In this document: positions 35,122-44,138 of the stretch, in pieces | How positions within the stretch are numbered: position 1 is the first letter of the stretch | How the letters are laid out: the number at the start of each line of letters is the position of its first letter | Origin: Clostridia bacterium | GTDB lineage: Bacteria > Bacillota > Clostridia > Christensenellales > CAG-138 | Assembly: GCA_030526995.1 (NCBI GenBank) | Contig: JAUNBP010000001.1 | Location: 31,258 to 95,257 of the forward strand | Direction of reading: 5' to 3' | Length of the DNA: 64,000 bases | Made by a program: the position numbers and the translations under genes | The notes under the pieces: generated by a model | Database searches by the model: none | What the model was told of the DNA's origin: nothing | Seen by the model: the letters and a program-made list of their open reading frames with translations, nothing else

Positions 35122-38100
35122 TCAAACGGTATCAAGAATCTTTTGAACAGCATATGGCTTAGCATACTTGAGATAAGCATCACTTACAAAAATGGTGTTA
35201 GCAGCATGTGGTTCAACCCACATTGCGGGGTAGATAACAACCTTCTTTGTGCCTCTTCTCCCAGTTACGCTGATTTCATCATCAGCAGTTACTTCACAAC
35301 CGGATTGTCCAAGAATATTTGCCAAAGGCATGATCATGTTAATTTGTTCTTCTGTTCTGATTGGGGGAGTTTTTTGTCCATCAAGACCCCATTCAAGTAG
35401 CTGCAACGCTGCGAAGCGGTCAAGCCTGCCATGCACATACTGGTTCCTATAATGCTTCAGACATTTAGAACACGCAGATCCACAATCACAGGAACTCAGT
35501 AGCTTCCTCATATCGGTTAGAAGTTCAACAATTGCATCGGCTACGCTGACAGCATAACCAGCTCCGCTCGATAGGCTATCGTAAAGATATATATCGACGT
35601 AAGAGGCATCGACACCGGTTCTGAGACGATAACCGGTTACAAGTTCGGTAAATTCAACATCGAGCTTTTTGCTTGCTACCAGTCGCAATGCCTCAGCTAA
35701 AGATTGAGCTGCACGGTCAAGCCATGGATTATTGTTTCGGTTGGCATCAATAATCTTGCTGTCAATTGTGAATTCAAGAACTATCATATCAGTTATGAAA
35801 TCATAGCCAAGATTCACATTAAAGGAATTGCTGTGACGGCACTTGCCTCGAGCATATTTTGATTTATAGGGTCTATTAATGTCGTTCAGGACCGAAATAT
35901 CATTGCCCGGCATGGCAGCACCACAGTCTTTGCAGACCATGAAGCCTTTGTCGTTTGAACCTTTGTTCAGCATAATAATTCGCTGGTTTGTTCGTGAAGC
36001 AAGTCGTATGTTCCTACAACCTGGGATAAGTTTCATTTCTCTTGCATCTGGTAGAGTCGAATACAGGGGCTGCTGTACAGCAGTGTATTCTTCTGATAGC
36101 TGAACATCCGGTATTGATTCAGCATTCCTTGGTGCAAAGCCCCAAGGTCGCATCATTTCACGGGTGATTTCCAGATTACTGTTTCCACAAAACGGGCAGT
36201 ATTTTGTGTTCTCTTCCATCAGGTCGAACCAGCCACATTCAGCACACGTAACAACCTGCTTTACGTAATTTGGATCTTCAGTGTAGGCACGTGCCGGGGT
36301 TAGCGATTGACCATAGCGATACTCACTTCCGGGATAGTGGAATCCACCAATCTGATAGGTTTGCTTATCAACGACAATTGCTCTGCCAGGAGCATATTCG
36401 CCAATGGCGACATCAAGCCCACGATCAACTTTGTAAAGGATTTTTCCATTCATATCCGGTATATAGATACTTACTACATTTTTTGGAAAAGAGTATGTTG
36501 GAATAATACCTTCTTCATACAGAGCATCCAGGAGAACCTTTGCGTTGCCTCCGATGGACAGTTCGTCTGCACCAAAAAGCTCAGGGTGGTCTTGAAATTT
36601 TTCCTTGAGTGCATCAAAAGATTCTCTGAGGTCACTCTCAAACGCTGAATAATGAAATACTGCTTCGATAGGCAAAAGGAGATGGTCTTTTTCGACGATG
36701 TAGGAAGCAATATATTTTTTGAAGTCGTCAAGGAAGTACTTGAGAAAATCAGCGGCGGAAATTGTATCAAGACTCATGTGCTTTTCTGAGAGGAACTCTT
36801 GCAAGATAACCATAGCCAGATGGCGCTGAAGGAGCTTCTCGCTTCGCACATCAATCCAAGGTTTGCGAGGATCGCCTCGAAACATGGGAATAGGATCATT
36901 GAAGTATAATGCATCATGAGGACCGTCTTCACAAAAGGTAATGATAGTAGACAAACTTGAACCGCGTCGACCTGCACGACCTGCACGTTGCTGATAGTTT
37001 TCGCGCATTGGAGGAATGTTTCGCATACCAACGGCAACTAAGGAACCGATGTCAATGCCAACCTCCATGGTGGTCGTGCTACTGAGGATATCGACAGGAG
37101 TTTCACCGTCTTGAACCAGATCTTGGAAGCGCAACTCATATTGTTCGGTCTTGCTCCAAAGATCATCGCGCTGATCTTTGTGCGAGAGCTGTGCAGTATG
37201 CTCCTCTGTATCAATCACATGGATCGGCTCCCCTCGGAGCGCATCAGAAACAGGGTTTCTCCAGAAGCTAAGTGCTTCATAATCGTCAGAGTTCATTTCG
37301 TGGATGCGGTTGGACCCACAACTGGGACAGTTTCCTTTTAAGAGAAAGGGGGTAAGCTCAGAGCACTTCTCGCACTTGTACCATATATGTGAAGCATCAA
37401 AACGTGCTTTGACTCTGGAAAGGTCAACATACAACCTACCATTATCAGGTTGGGCTAAGTCAAGAAACGCTTCCTTCAACACACGTTTCCATGCCATTTC
37501 AGTTTCACTTTCATTGTCCCATCCCATGATTTTCCGAATGACTTTTGAAAACCTCCAATTATTATCAAGTCCGTAACCGCCATAACTTGGGCGAACTTTC
37601 AATCGAACTGTATCACTGATGGTATGACCAATGGCTGTAGATGTATCGCAGATTGAAAGCATCCAAGCATTGAAGAAATTAACAAACTCTTCATTGGTGA
37701 CAGTTACATTGTTTTCGTTAAGAGCATCGATAGCATCAAAAAGTGCCTGATCAGTAGGTTCAATCCAACTTGTAGCCGAGTCGTACAAGGTGTTATAACC
37801 ACCGGAATACAATCGAAGGAGGTATTCTTGCATTTGCACAGGCGCATTTGCAATAGTAAACCTTGGAGAATAGCTTCCACCTCGCCTTACGCATCGACTA
37901 TAGTTTTTCAATGCGGAAGCACAGTCTTCAGCAAATTTTGTGCGTTCAGAAGAGTGAAACATCTGCACATGACGCTGACCGGCTGCAAGGCAGAAGTAGT
38001 CGTACAGTGAATTCATGGAGTGTTCGACTGGCTGTTCTTCCATTGTTTTTAGCGCTATTGCGAACAACTGCCTTGCAACAGAAATGTCAGAAGCATCGGA

Positions 38101-40368
38101 CATATCTCTGGCGAGTTTTGCAGCACGTTGACGACTATCAGAGAATAGCAATACCTTGCGCCCTTCATTAGGAAGCCGATCAGGGTTGCCATCCTTTCCC
38201 GGTACAGAGGGTTGCATTTGAAACTGTGACTTAATTAAGTTAAAGAAAGACTGGTTACCCCGAGTGCTAAACGAGGTAAGCTGCGATGTGGAAAGCTGAT
38301 GCCTACAATGCGGGCAGATCTGAAAGGTAATGATCTGTGGTCTTCCCTTTGCATAATAATTGCAGTAGTATAGCGTTCTAATCCACGGTTTACCCGCAAC
38401 AGAGTCATCCGTAAAGTTGATAAAGCCACTCTTGACATCGAGATAACATGGCTTGATGGCGTTTTTTCTTTGCTTTTCAGGCAACTCAAAATCGTCAGTC
38501 GGGATAAACAAATGTACTTCTTTCATCCTACGATCCATTAATTGACCGGGGTAGCGCCATAGATATACATTTCCATGTAGATCTGAGTTATCATCAAGAA
38601 CATAGCCCTTGAAGAACAGTGCTCCGCAACGCCTGTCATTGTAAAGTTCATATACAACACTGCCGCAATGTGGACAAGTTAAGTTACCATCATGCAGATA
38701 TATCTCACCTAAAGTGAGACCTCCTCCTGAATGAGAATGACTACAATCCGCATTGGCACAGGCATAGACTCCGAAAATGCCCTTGAAAAGCATATGCATG
38801 CGTGCAGGGAAAAGGACGGAACCCTTGGTGTTTTTTGCTAATGGTGCAATTGCCAGAAGAACACAAACTGCTTTTAGAGCATTTTCCGAACTTAGTCCCG
38901 GAAAAATATCGGAAGACAGTTCGTCCAAAGATACTGCGTTTCCACGACAATACTTGATCAGTTCATGAAACGGACGATAATAGATAATATTTTTGTACAT
39001 CCAGTTGTATATCTGTTCCAATGAATTGATACTTCGGTCAAAGTTTTCCACTTGGTGCCAGAACGACAAGAGAGCAGAAAGCTTTGATTCATCCTTGCCT
39101 TCAAATTCAATAGGGTCCAAGCTTAATAGCAGTTCGACAGGTATATCATACTTCAACTGACCATCAAGAGACTCTCTTTCACCAGTGAGATAGCAAAACT
39201 GGGTTGCTGTGTCGGAAGCAGTAAGCTCATTTGCAAACTTCATTACAGAATCGACATCTTGTTGATTCTTGCTGGGCATACTTGCGGTAGTGAGTATAAA
39301 TTGCACTCGGTCACGAGCAATACTGAGTTTATGAAAAAGTCTGCGAATCAACAGTGCGACTTCACCACCTGAAGAGCCGCGGTACATATGTGCTTCATCA
39401 ATAACAAACAACAATTTGTTCTCGGTGTTTGAAGCAAGCCACTTGCGAGTATCGTTCCATATTTTTTGCTCTATGGGGCGCAAGAGCATGTATTCTAACA
39501 TAGAATAATTTGTGATGAGAATATCAGGGCAGAATTGTTGCATCTCAAAGCGAGTTATTAGCTCTGCATCATCCTCGTTTGGAACATGCCTGCTCGCGCG
39601 AAGCCCTTGCAAGAACTGGGTCATATCTTCTTTTGCAGGGAGCTTTCCTTCCTTGAGAAGGTGGCTAAAGAATTCTTTTTCGGAATTACTTTGTGGAAAA
39701 GACATCCTTGCCAAGGTTTTTTCGAGTTTTCGGTCCTGCTCTGTGGAAGGTTGAGCTCCGGGATACGGAGTTCGTCCAGTATACATACCAAACTGGGGGC
39801 GACGAACTTCATCACCGCAGGTGTTTCGAAAAACTTTTATAAACTTCTTATCTGAATCTCCCAACATCCTTCTAAGCCGGCTAACTTGATCTGAAACAAG
39901 AGCGTTCATTGGGTACATGATAATAGTGCGCACACCTCGTTTAGCCCATGATCCTTTCGAATTCCTTGCTTCAGCGGCCATCTTTGCAAGAAGTGGCCAC
40001 ATAAAGCACTCCGTTTTACCAGAACCAGTGCCGGTTGAGACAAATAGATTTTCTCCCCTGGTAGCAGCTTCAAGGGCAGATATCTGGTGTGCAAATGGAG
40101 ATGCAAAAACTCCAATTCCGGCATCTGTCAACTTCAAAAAGTACTCTTTCATCCATGATTCCAAGGATGCTGTTTCTATGCCATTTTGTACTGCAACATA
40201 TGCTGGTGATGATTCGATAAAGGGTTTCTGATAAAGCAGCCCCGCATCGTCAAGATGACTGCTTATTGCTGAAAGCAGTAGGGGAGATTTCCCGAAATAT
40301 TGCGATTTAATATAGTTCTCTAGCTCCGTCCGAAGCTGCTTATGAACAAAGTTTGCTCCATTTTGCAT
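35122..40368 (-). CDS. Large DEAH-box helicase with DUF1998-type C-terminus (DruE-like)
   Basis: This 1748-aa superfamily 2 helicase has a Q-motif-like PFAHQISALE (residue ~95), Walker A VSTGTGSGKTE (110-120), DEAH box FVIDEAHMYRGSSGGE (321-336), motif III TTASM and motif VI QQRAGRAGRRGS (~1130). Several Cys4 ribbons are present (CPHCGSVVY, CEKCSE/CPSCGS, CAECGW/CPFCGN). The C-terminus has the DUF1998/MZB signature: YDSLSSGAGYA, CDCGSACSKCLKHYRNQ, LDR. Length and architecture match DruE of Druantia anti-phage systems and related defence helicases. It is last in a minus-strand operon, with TGATG coupling to the 339-aa gene. Function by homology only. Confidence 0.8.
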   Translation of the reverse strand: MQNGANFVHKQLRTELENYIKSQYFGKSPLLLSAISSHLDDAGLLYQKPFIESSPAYVAVQNGIETASLESWMKEYFLKLTDAGIGVFASPFAHQISALEAATRGENLFVSTGTGSGKTECFMWPLLAKMAAEARNSKGSWAKRGVRTIIMYPMNALVSDQVSRLRRMLGDSDKKFIKVFRNTCGDEVRRPQFGMYTGRTPYPGAQPSTEQDRKLEKTLARMSFPQSNSEKEFFSHLLKEGKLPAKEDMTQFLQGLRASRHVPNEDDAELITRFEMQQFCPDILITNYSMLEYMLLRPIEQKIWNDTRKWLASNTENKLLFVIDEAHMYRGSSGGEVALLIRRLFHKLSIARDRVQFILTTASMPSKNQQDVDSVMKFANELTASDTATQFCYLTGERESLDGQLKYDIPVELLLSLDPIEFEGKDESKLSALLSFWHQVENFDRSINSLEQIYNWMYKNIIYYRPFHELIKYCRGNAVSLDELSSDIFPGLSSENALKAVCVLLAIAPLAKNTKGSVLFPARMHMLFKGIFGVYACANADCSHSHSGGGLTLGEIYLHDGNLTCPHCGSVVYELYNDRRCGALFFKGYVLDDNSDLHGNVYLWRYPGQLMDRRMKEVHLFIPTDDFELPEKQRKNAIKPCYLDVKSGFINFTDDSVAGKPWIRTLYYCNYYAKGRPQIITFQICPHCRHQLSTSQLTSFSTRGNQSFFNLIKSQFQMQPSVPGKDGNPDRLPNEGRKVLLFSDSRQRAAKLARDMSDASDISVARQLFAIALKTMEEQPVEHSMNSLYDYFCLAAGQRHVQMFHSSERTKFAEDCASALKNYSRCVRRGGSYSPRFTIANAPVQMQEYLLRLYSGGYNTLYDSATSWIEPTDQALFDAIDALNENNVTVTNEEFVNFFNAWMLSICDTSTAIGHTISDTVRLKVRPSYGGYGLDNNWRFSKVIRKIMGWDNESETEMAWKRVLKEAFLDLAQPDNGRLYVDLSRVKARFDASHIWYKCEKCSELTPFLLKGNCPSCGSNRIHEMNSDDYEALSFWRNPVSDALRGEPIHVIDTEEHTAQLSHKDQRDDLWSKTEQYELRFQDLVQDGETPVDILSSTTTMEVGIDIGSLVAVGMRNIPPMRENYQQRAGRAGRRGSSLSTIITFCEDGPHDALYFNDPIPMFRGDPRKPWIDVRSEKLLQRHLAMVILQEFLSEKHMSLDTISAADFLKYFLDDFKKYIASYIVEKDHLLLPIEAVFHYSAFESDLRESFDALKEKFQDHPELFGADELSIGGNAKVLLDALYEEGIIPTYSFPKNVVSIYIPDMNGKILYKVDRGLDVAIGEYAPGRAIVVDKQTYQIGGFHYPGSEYRYGQSLTPARAYTEDPNYVKQVVTCAECGWFDLMEENTKYCPFCGNSNLEITREMMRPWGFAPRNAESIPDVQLSEEYTAVQQPLYSTLPDAREMKLIPGCRNIRLASRTNQRIIMLNKGSNDKGFMVCKDCGAAMPGNDISVLNDINRPYKSKYARGKCRHSNSFNVNLGYDFITDMIVLEFTIDSKIIDANRNNNPWLDRAAQSLAEALRLVASKKLDVEFTELVTGYRLRTGVDASYVDIYLYDSLSSGAGYAVSVADAIVELLTDMRKLLSSCDCGSACSKCLKHYRNQYVHGRLDRFAALQLLEWGLDGQKTPPIRTEEQINMIMPLANILGQSGCEVTADDEISVTGRRGTKKVVIYPAMWVEPHAANTIFVSDAYLKYAKPYAVQKILDTV

Positions 40369-41387
40369 CAGAACTGTCCTCCTTCAAATTGATAGCCCTC
40401 ATCAGAGAGAATCTTTTTTATGGATGTGAAGACTTCGGTTGAGAGTTTTCGCCTAAAGTCATGCGGGAGTGAAGTGCATTTCTCGGGCCAGCTGTAAAGT
40501 TTCAAAAACTCAAGTTCTCGTGGTGGAAGCAAATAATTTATGCGTATATGGACTAATGACTCATCCTCAGAGTATCTTATCGGTGGCAATGTTCCATAGG
40601 CGGAGAGGCAGGCACATGAAAGTGTTCTATAATTACGAGATTCAACCTGCCACTGTGGAAGAGGACTAACTTCTATCATAGCGTCAATATAACGATAAAG
40701 ATAGTAAAGTTGCAAACCTGTCATACCGGTCCGAAGAATCGAAACGGTGCCGGTCATATCTGGTTTGTTTATCCAGTACCCTTCAGAGTAAGGCGGTTTT
40801 AAACGCAGGTACTCTGTGCCATATTCAAATGATGGCCTGGACTCCCAAGAAGCAGAGGATAGTATTGTATGCCATATCGCTTGTAGATTCTCTTGTTCAA
40901 GACCGAACATCGTTTTTATCCTACTTAGGTTCACTCTCGGACTCGTTGCTTCATCATATTTGGAATAAAAACCAATACCAGATACGCAGGAGATACTATC
41001 TAAAGGAATTCCTCTTTGAAACAGAATGCCATCAAACGGTTCTTCATGTTTTACTGAAGGGGCTATCCTATTGGGCCGATGGTAAACCACTCCCATGCTT
41101 AAAAATTGGTTTGCAATCTCATCTTCAAGTTCATTGGAGGCATATGGCAAGCTCTCGGATAGTTCTGGGTACATTGATTTATAATTTGCAAGCATGCTGT
41201 GGATTCTTCTTTTTAAGTGCACAATGGAAACAGGCTCCTCCGAGTCATCCCAAAGTGAAGCATAGGCCATCATTCCGCAGATGCTATAAATCAAACGTGT
41301 TTTCCATTCATTCTCAGTTTCTTGTTTGCCTTTAAGAATGTTATATCGATGCGATACTGTTGAAAGCAACCCGCTATATTTGTTCAT
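40368..41387 (-). CDS. Unknown 339-aa protein of the helicase operon
   Basis: I recognise no domain. It is a soluble, Tyr/Trp-rich protein with a hydrophilic N-terminal helical part (ETENEWKTRLIYSICGMM) and no signal peptide or membrane segment. It is translationally coupled at both ends: TAATG with the upstream split ORF and TGATG with the helicase. A ribosome binding site GGAGATG precedes its ATG. By position it is comparable to the accessory subunits of Druantia-type systems that accompany the helicase, but I see no sequence proof. Confidence 0.75.
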   Translation of the reverse strand: MNKYSGLLSTVSHRYNILKGKQETENEWKTRLIYSICGMMAYASLWDDSEEPVSIVHLKRRIHSMLANYKSMYPELSESLPYASNELEDEIANQFLSMGVVYHRPNRIAPSVKHEEPFDGILFQRGIPLDSISCVSGIGFYSKYDEATSPRVNLSRIKTMFGLEQENLQAIWHTILSSASWESRPSFEYGTEYLRLKPPYSEGYWINKPDMTGTVSILRTGMTGLQLYYLYRYIDAMIEVSPLPQWQVESRNYRTLSCACLSAYGTLPPIRYSEDESLVHIRINYLLPPRELEFLKLYSWPEKCTSLPHDFRRKLSTEVFTSIKKILSDEGYQFEGGQF

Positions 41388-42860
41388 TATACATCTCCTA
41401 ATATCTGTTGAATGTTGCGCTTTAGGCTTGCAGAAATTGCTTTCTGTGAGTCAGCGATTGCTTCTTTGAGCTCGTCAATTGCCAGGGATGCACAAGCAAT
41501 AGGGAGAATTGCAAATAAGAATTCTTCATCCGTTGTTGTGACAGAATAAATACCATGCATCGTACCAACAAGGCGGTTGATTCGGTTTTTAACCAAAGAA
41601 CTCAATGCAAATTTTGAAAGGATTTTTAATTCTTTACGCGCATCCTTTGGGGGGGGAGTATGGACTGAAGTCATCGGCAAAGTAACCTCCGTAGTATTTG
41701 CCGACAGCTTTTTTATCCACAAAAAACTCTGTAAACAATGGCAAAATAAATCCATACAGGCTTTTGGGCTCAACTTGAATATCTTCTGCAAACGGATGGG
41801 TGGCAAGATAGAAAATGTCTTCATGAGAAAGGATGTCCGGGAGTCTATTCATCCAACTACTTGAAAAAAGATTTTTGATTATCACGATATCTTCGCCATT
41901 CGCACCGATTTCCGTGATTATGTGATTGGCGAAACTACCCTCACAGCAGAGCAACCCGTATTTACGAGCAGAGATGGCTGCGCTAAACGCTTGAACTATA
42001 TCGGTTGCGTTAGGACCAATAAGTAAGATTGGCTGTTTTTCAATGTATGCGGCACAGAGGAAAGCGGCTAACCCACCTTTGTATTGTTCTGCAACGCCGG
42101 CTTCTCCCAGTTCAAATGCAGCAGTATTAATTGCGTCCGCCCAGCAGTGATGAGCATCAAGGTCATTGAGGTCCTCAAATGCAGAATATGTGTGATATGT
42201 AGTAATTGCGTTTTCGTATGGAGCGGCAACAGGAACCTTTGCGACTGCAGCGTTCCCCTGTTGTCCACTAACAAATGCCATATTCGCAATGAAATCCGCC
42301 GCATTTTCTTGTGCCTTTCGGATTCTCTCGGCAACTGCTTTTTCAACATTCTCAGCCAGTTTTTCTTTTTCGGCAATAATATCGGCAAGGCGCTCTTCCT
42401 CCGATTTTGTTCTATTAAGAGTTTCTCGCACTTCAGTTAAGCTGGCAGTAGTAGATTTTAGTTCCGCATTAAGTGTGTTTAGTTCTTCTTGGGCTTTGGC
42501 TAGTAGACTCTTGTTCTTTGATTCCCAATCTGTGCGAACAAGGGTCTTTGTTTTTTCTTGGAGTTCAGTGCTTGCAGAAATGGCAGAGAGCAGTACTTTG
42601 TCTTCTAAGCTATCTCCATCAATGTATCTCCAGACCTCATTTAAGAATTTATCAAGTAATTCTTTAGCAGCAGGGGCGGAGCAGTGTACTTCTGTCTGAA
42701 TCCGGCATATTATGTCGTTAATCGGAATTGCTCCGAGAAAATCCTTGAAGGTTTTGTACATGGTGCGAGTCAGTCCCCTTGTTTTGTATGTGGACCAGGA
42801 AATTGAAGAGAGAACAATATCCTTTACAAGATCAAGAGGGCTTTTTATACAATAAATCAT
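41387..42860 (-). CDS. Split ORF of the helicase operon (frameshift at a C8 tract)
   Basis: Two overlapping ORFs (42860-41634, 408 aa; 41824-41387, other frame) form one protein of about 490 aa if a single base is removed from the run of eight C at 41656-41649 (minus strand). With eight C the frame ends YSPPKGCA-stop; with seven it continues YSPPKDARKELKILSK to a stop that overlaps the next ATG. The protein has a coiled coil at about 90-190 and an AAA-like or Rossmann-like part (QPILLIGPNATD). It may be phase-variable, a pseudogene or a sequencing error. There is no ribosome binding site before ATG 42860. Confidence 0.65.
41649..41656 (-). repeat. C8 homopolymer causing a frame switch
   Basis: Eight consecutive C on the minus strand (G8 on plus), the exact point where the two ORFs of the split gene change frame. 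Such tracts are typical slippage sites for phase variation and also for sequencing error. Confidence 0.9.
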
Positions 42861-42899
42861 GCTCGGAATGCCGGCAAATGCGTTCTTATAAAAAGAGGG

Positions 42900-44138
42900 T
42901 CAGTTGTCTAAACGCAAAATATCGTTATCAACGAATTCATATATCGGGGCTACATTACAATCCTCAGCAAAGGTTGTCTTTCCGTTAATAGTGTTGATCC
43001 CCTTGGCATTGAGCAGGACTCCCATATACTGTCCATTGGAAACATAAAGTGAGAACATGATTTTACGACTATGAGGTTTAAATTCAACCCCAAACTTTAA
43101 CATCTTAATCAGTTCATCAAGATTTGACGTCTCAGTTATGATGACAACCTCAATGGCATCAATAGCCGAATTGAATTGGGATGAAATGTAATCCTTGGAA
43201 GAATCATTAATGTTCGGAACTGCGGACCAATTCCAGATGCCATAGAAACCATTCTCGCAAGGTCCATCCTTGTAAAAAAGATTCTCTCGATTTACAAAGT
43301 ATGGCGGAACATCTTTGCTTTTGCGAAAAATTTGATAGTGTCCATTGTGGTTCAAATCAGCATAGCGTACAAGGCGTTTCTGACCATTGATCAATTTAAA
43401 GCCACATAAAGAAATGATCTCATCGCCGTCAACAGAGGGCAGAACAGAAGAATCTGTATCGTCAAATAGTGCGATATATTCAGGATTGTCACTTCTTACA
43501 GCAGAAGGAATTGCCTGCAATTCAGCAATTCTCTCTTGAGCTTCGATCAATGATGCTTCTAAGTTAATTTTATCCTGCTCAATTTTCAAGATTTTTTGTT
43601 CATATTCCTCCTTTATAGCATAGATACTCTGCTGCATAGCTTCGATTTGAGTTAACAATAGGAGTTTTTCATCTTCAATAGACCTAATGTCGTCAGCCGC
43701 TTTGGGACTCCTTGTGCGCTCAGATTTGATGCACTCCATTTCACTGCATAGCTTAGAGTACGCATCTGCATCCATAGACTGTCCCACAAGCTTAAGATAC
43801 AAGTCAACATTATTGACGAAGAAAGAGTCAAGCAAGGTCGTTGCAAGAGCGATGTCATGAAGTGCGCCTTCGCTTTCAAGCTTATTTATATTTTCCTTAA
43901 TTTCCTTGATCCAGGCATCCACACTTTTGTTGATATATGTTGAGATAAAGGGGCTGTCAACATTGGATATAGCAGTTGACAGGGCAAGCTCCTCAGACAT
44001 TGCTTTGACGCTGAATCCTTTATTAATTTTCAATAACTCTAGTTCCTCTTTCATAAACAGTTCTTTGAAAGCCCTACCGGTAATAATCCCGCAGATAATT
44101 GATTTTTCTTCCAAGGTAAGAGACTCAACGTAATTCAT
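42900..44138 (-). CDS. Coiled-coil protein of the helicase operon
   Basis: This 412-aa protein has a helical N-terminus, a long coiled coil at about 140-225 (DDIRSIEDEKLLLLTQIEAM, KILKIEQDKINLEASLIEAQ), and a C-terminal globular domain of about 180 residues with no recognised family. ATG 44138 overlaps the previous stop (ATGA) and has AAGGAG upstream. It ends at TGA 42902-42900, and the same frame stays open for 13 codons straight into the ATG of the next ORF, so the two could be one longer product by readthrough. Confidence 0.75.
   Translation of the reverse strand: MNYVESLTLEEKSIICGIITGRAFKELFMKEELELLKINKGFSVKAMSEELALSTAISNVDSPFISTYINKSVDAWIKEIKENINKLESEGALHDIALATTLLDSFFVNNVDLYLKLVGQSMDADAYSKLCSEMECIKSERTRSPKAADDIRSIEDEKLLLLTQIEAMQQSIYAIKEEYEQKILKIEQDKINLEASLIEAQERIAELQAIPSAVRSDNPEYIALFDDTDSSVLPSVDGDEIISLCGFKLINGQKRLVRYADLNHNGHYQIFRKSKDVPPYFVNRENLFYKDGPCENGFYGIWNWSAVPNINDSSKDYISSQFNSAIDAIEVVIITETSNLDELIKMLKFGVEFKPHSRKIMFSLYVSNGQYMGVLLNAKGINTINGKTTFAEDCNVAPIYEFVDNDILRLDN

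Noticed and set aside
42900-42902. UGA as a selenocysteine codon
   Set aside because: No SECIS-like hairpin was seen directly after it and no redox motif surrounds it.
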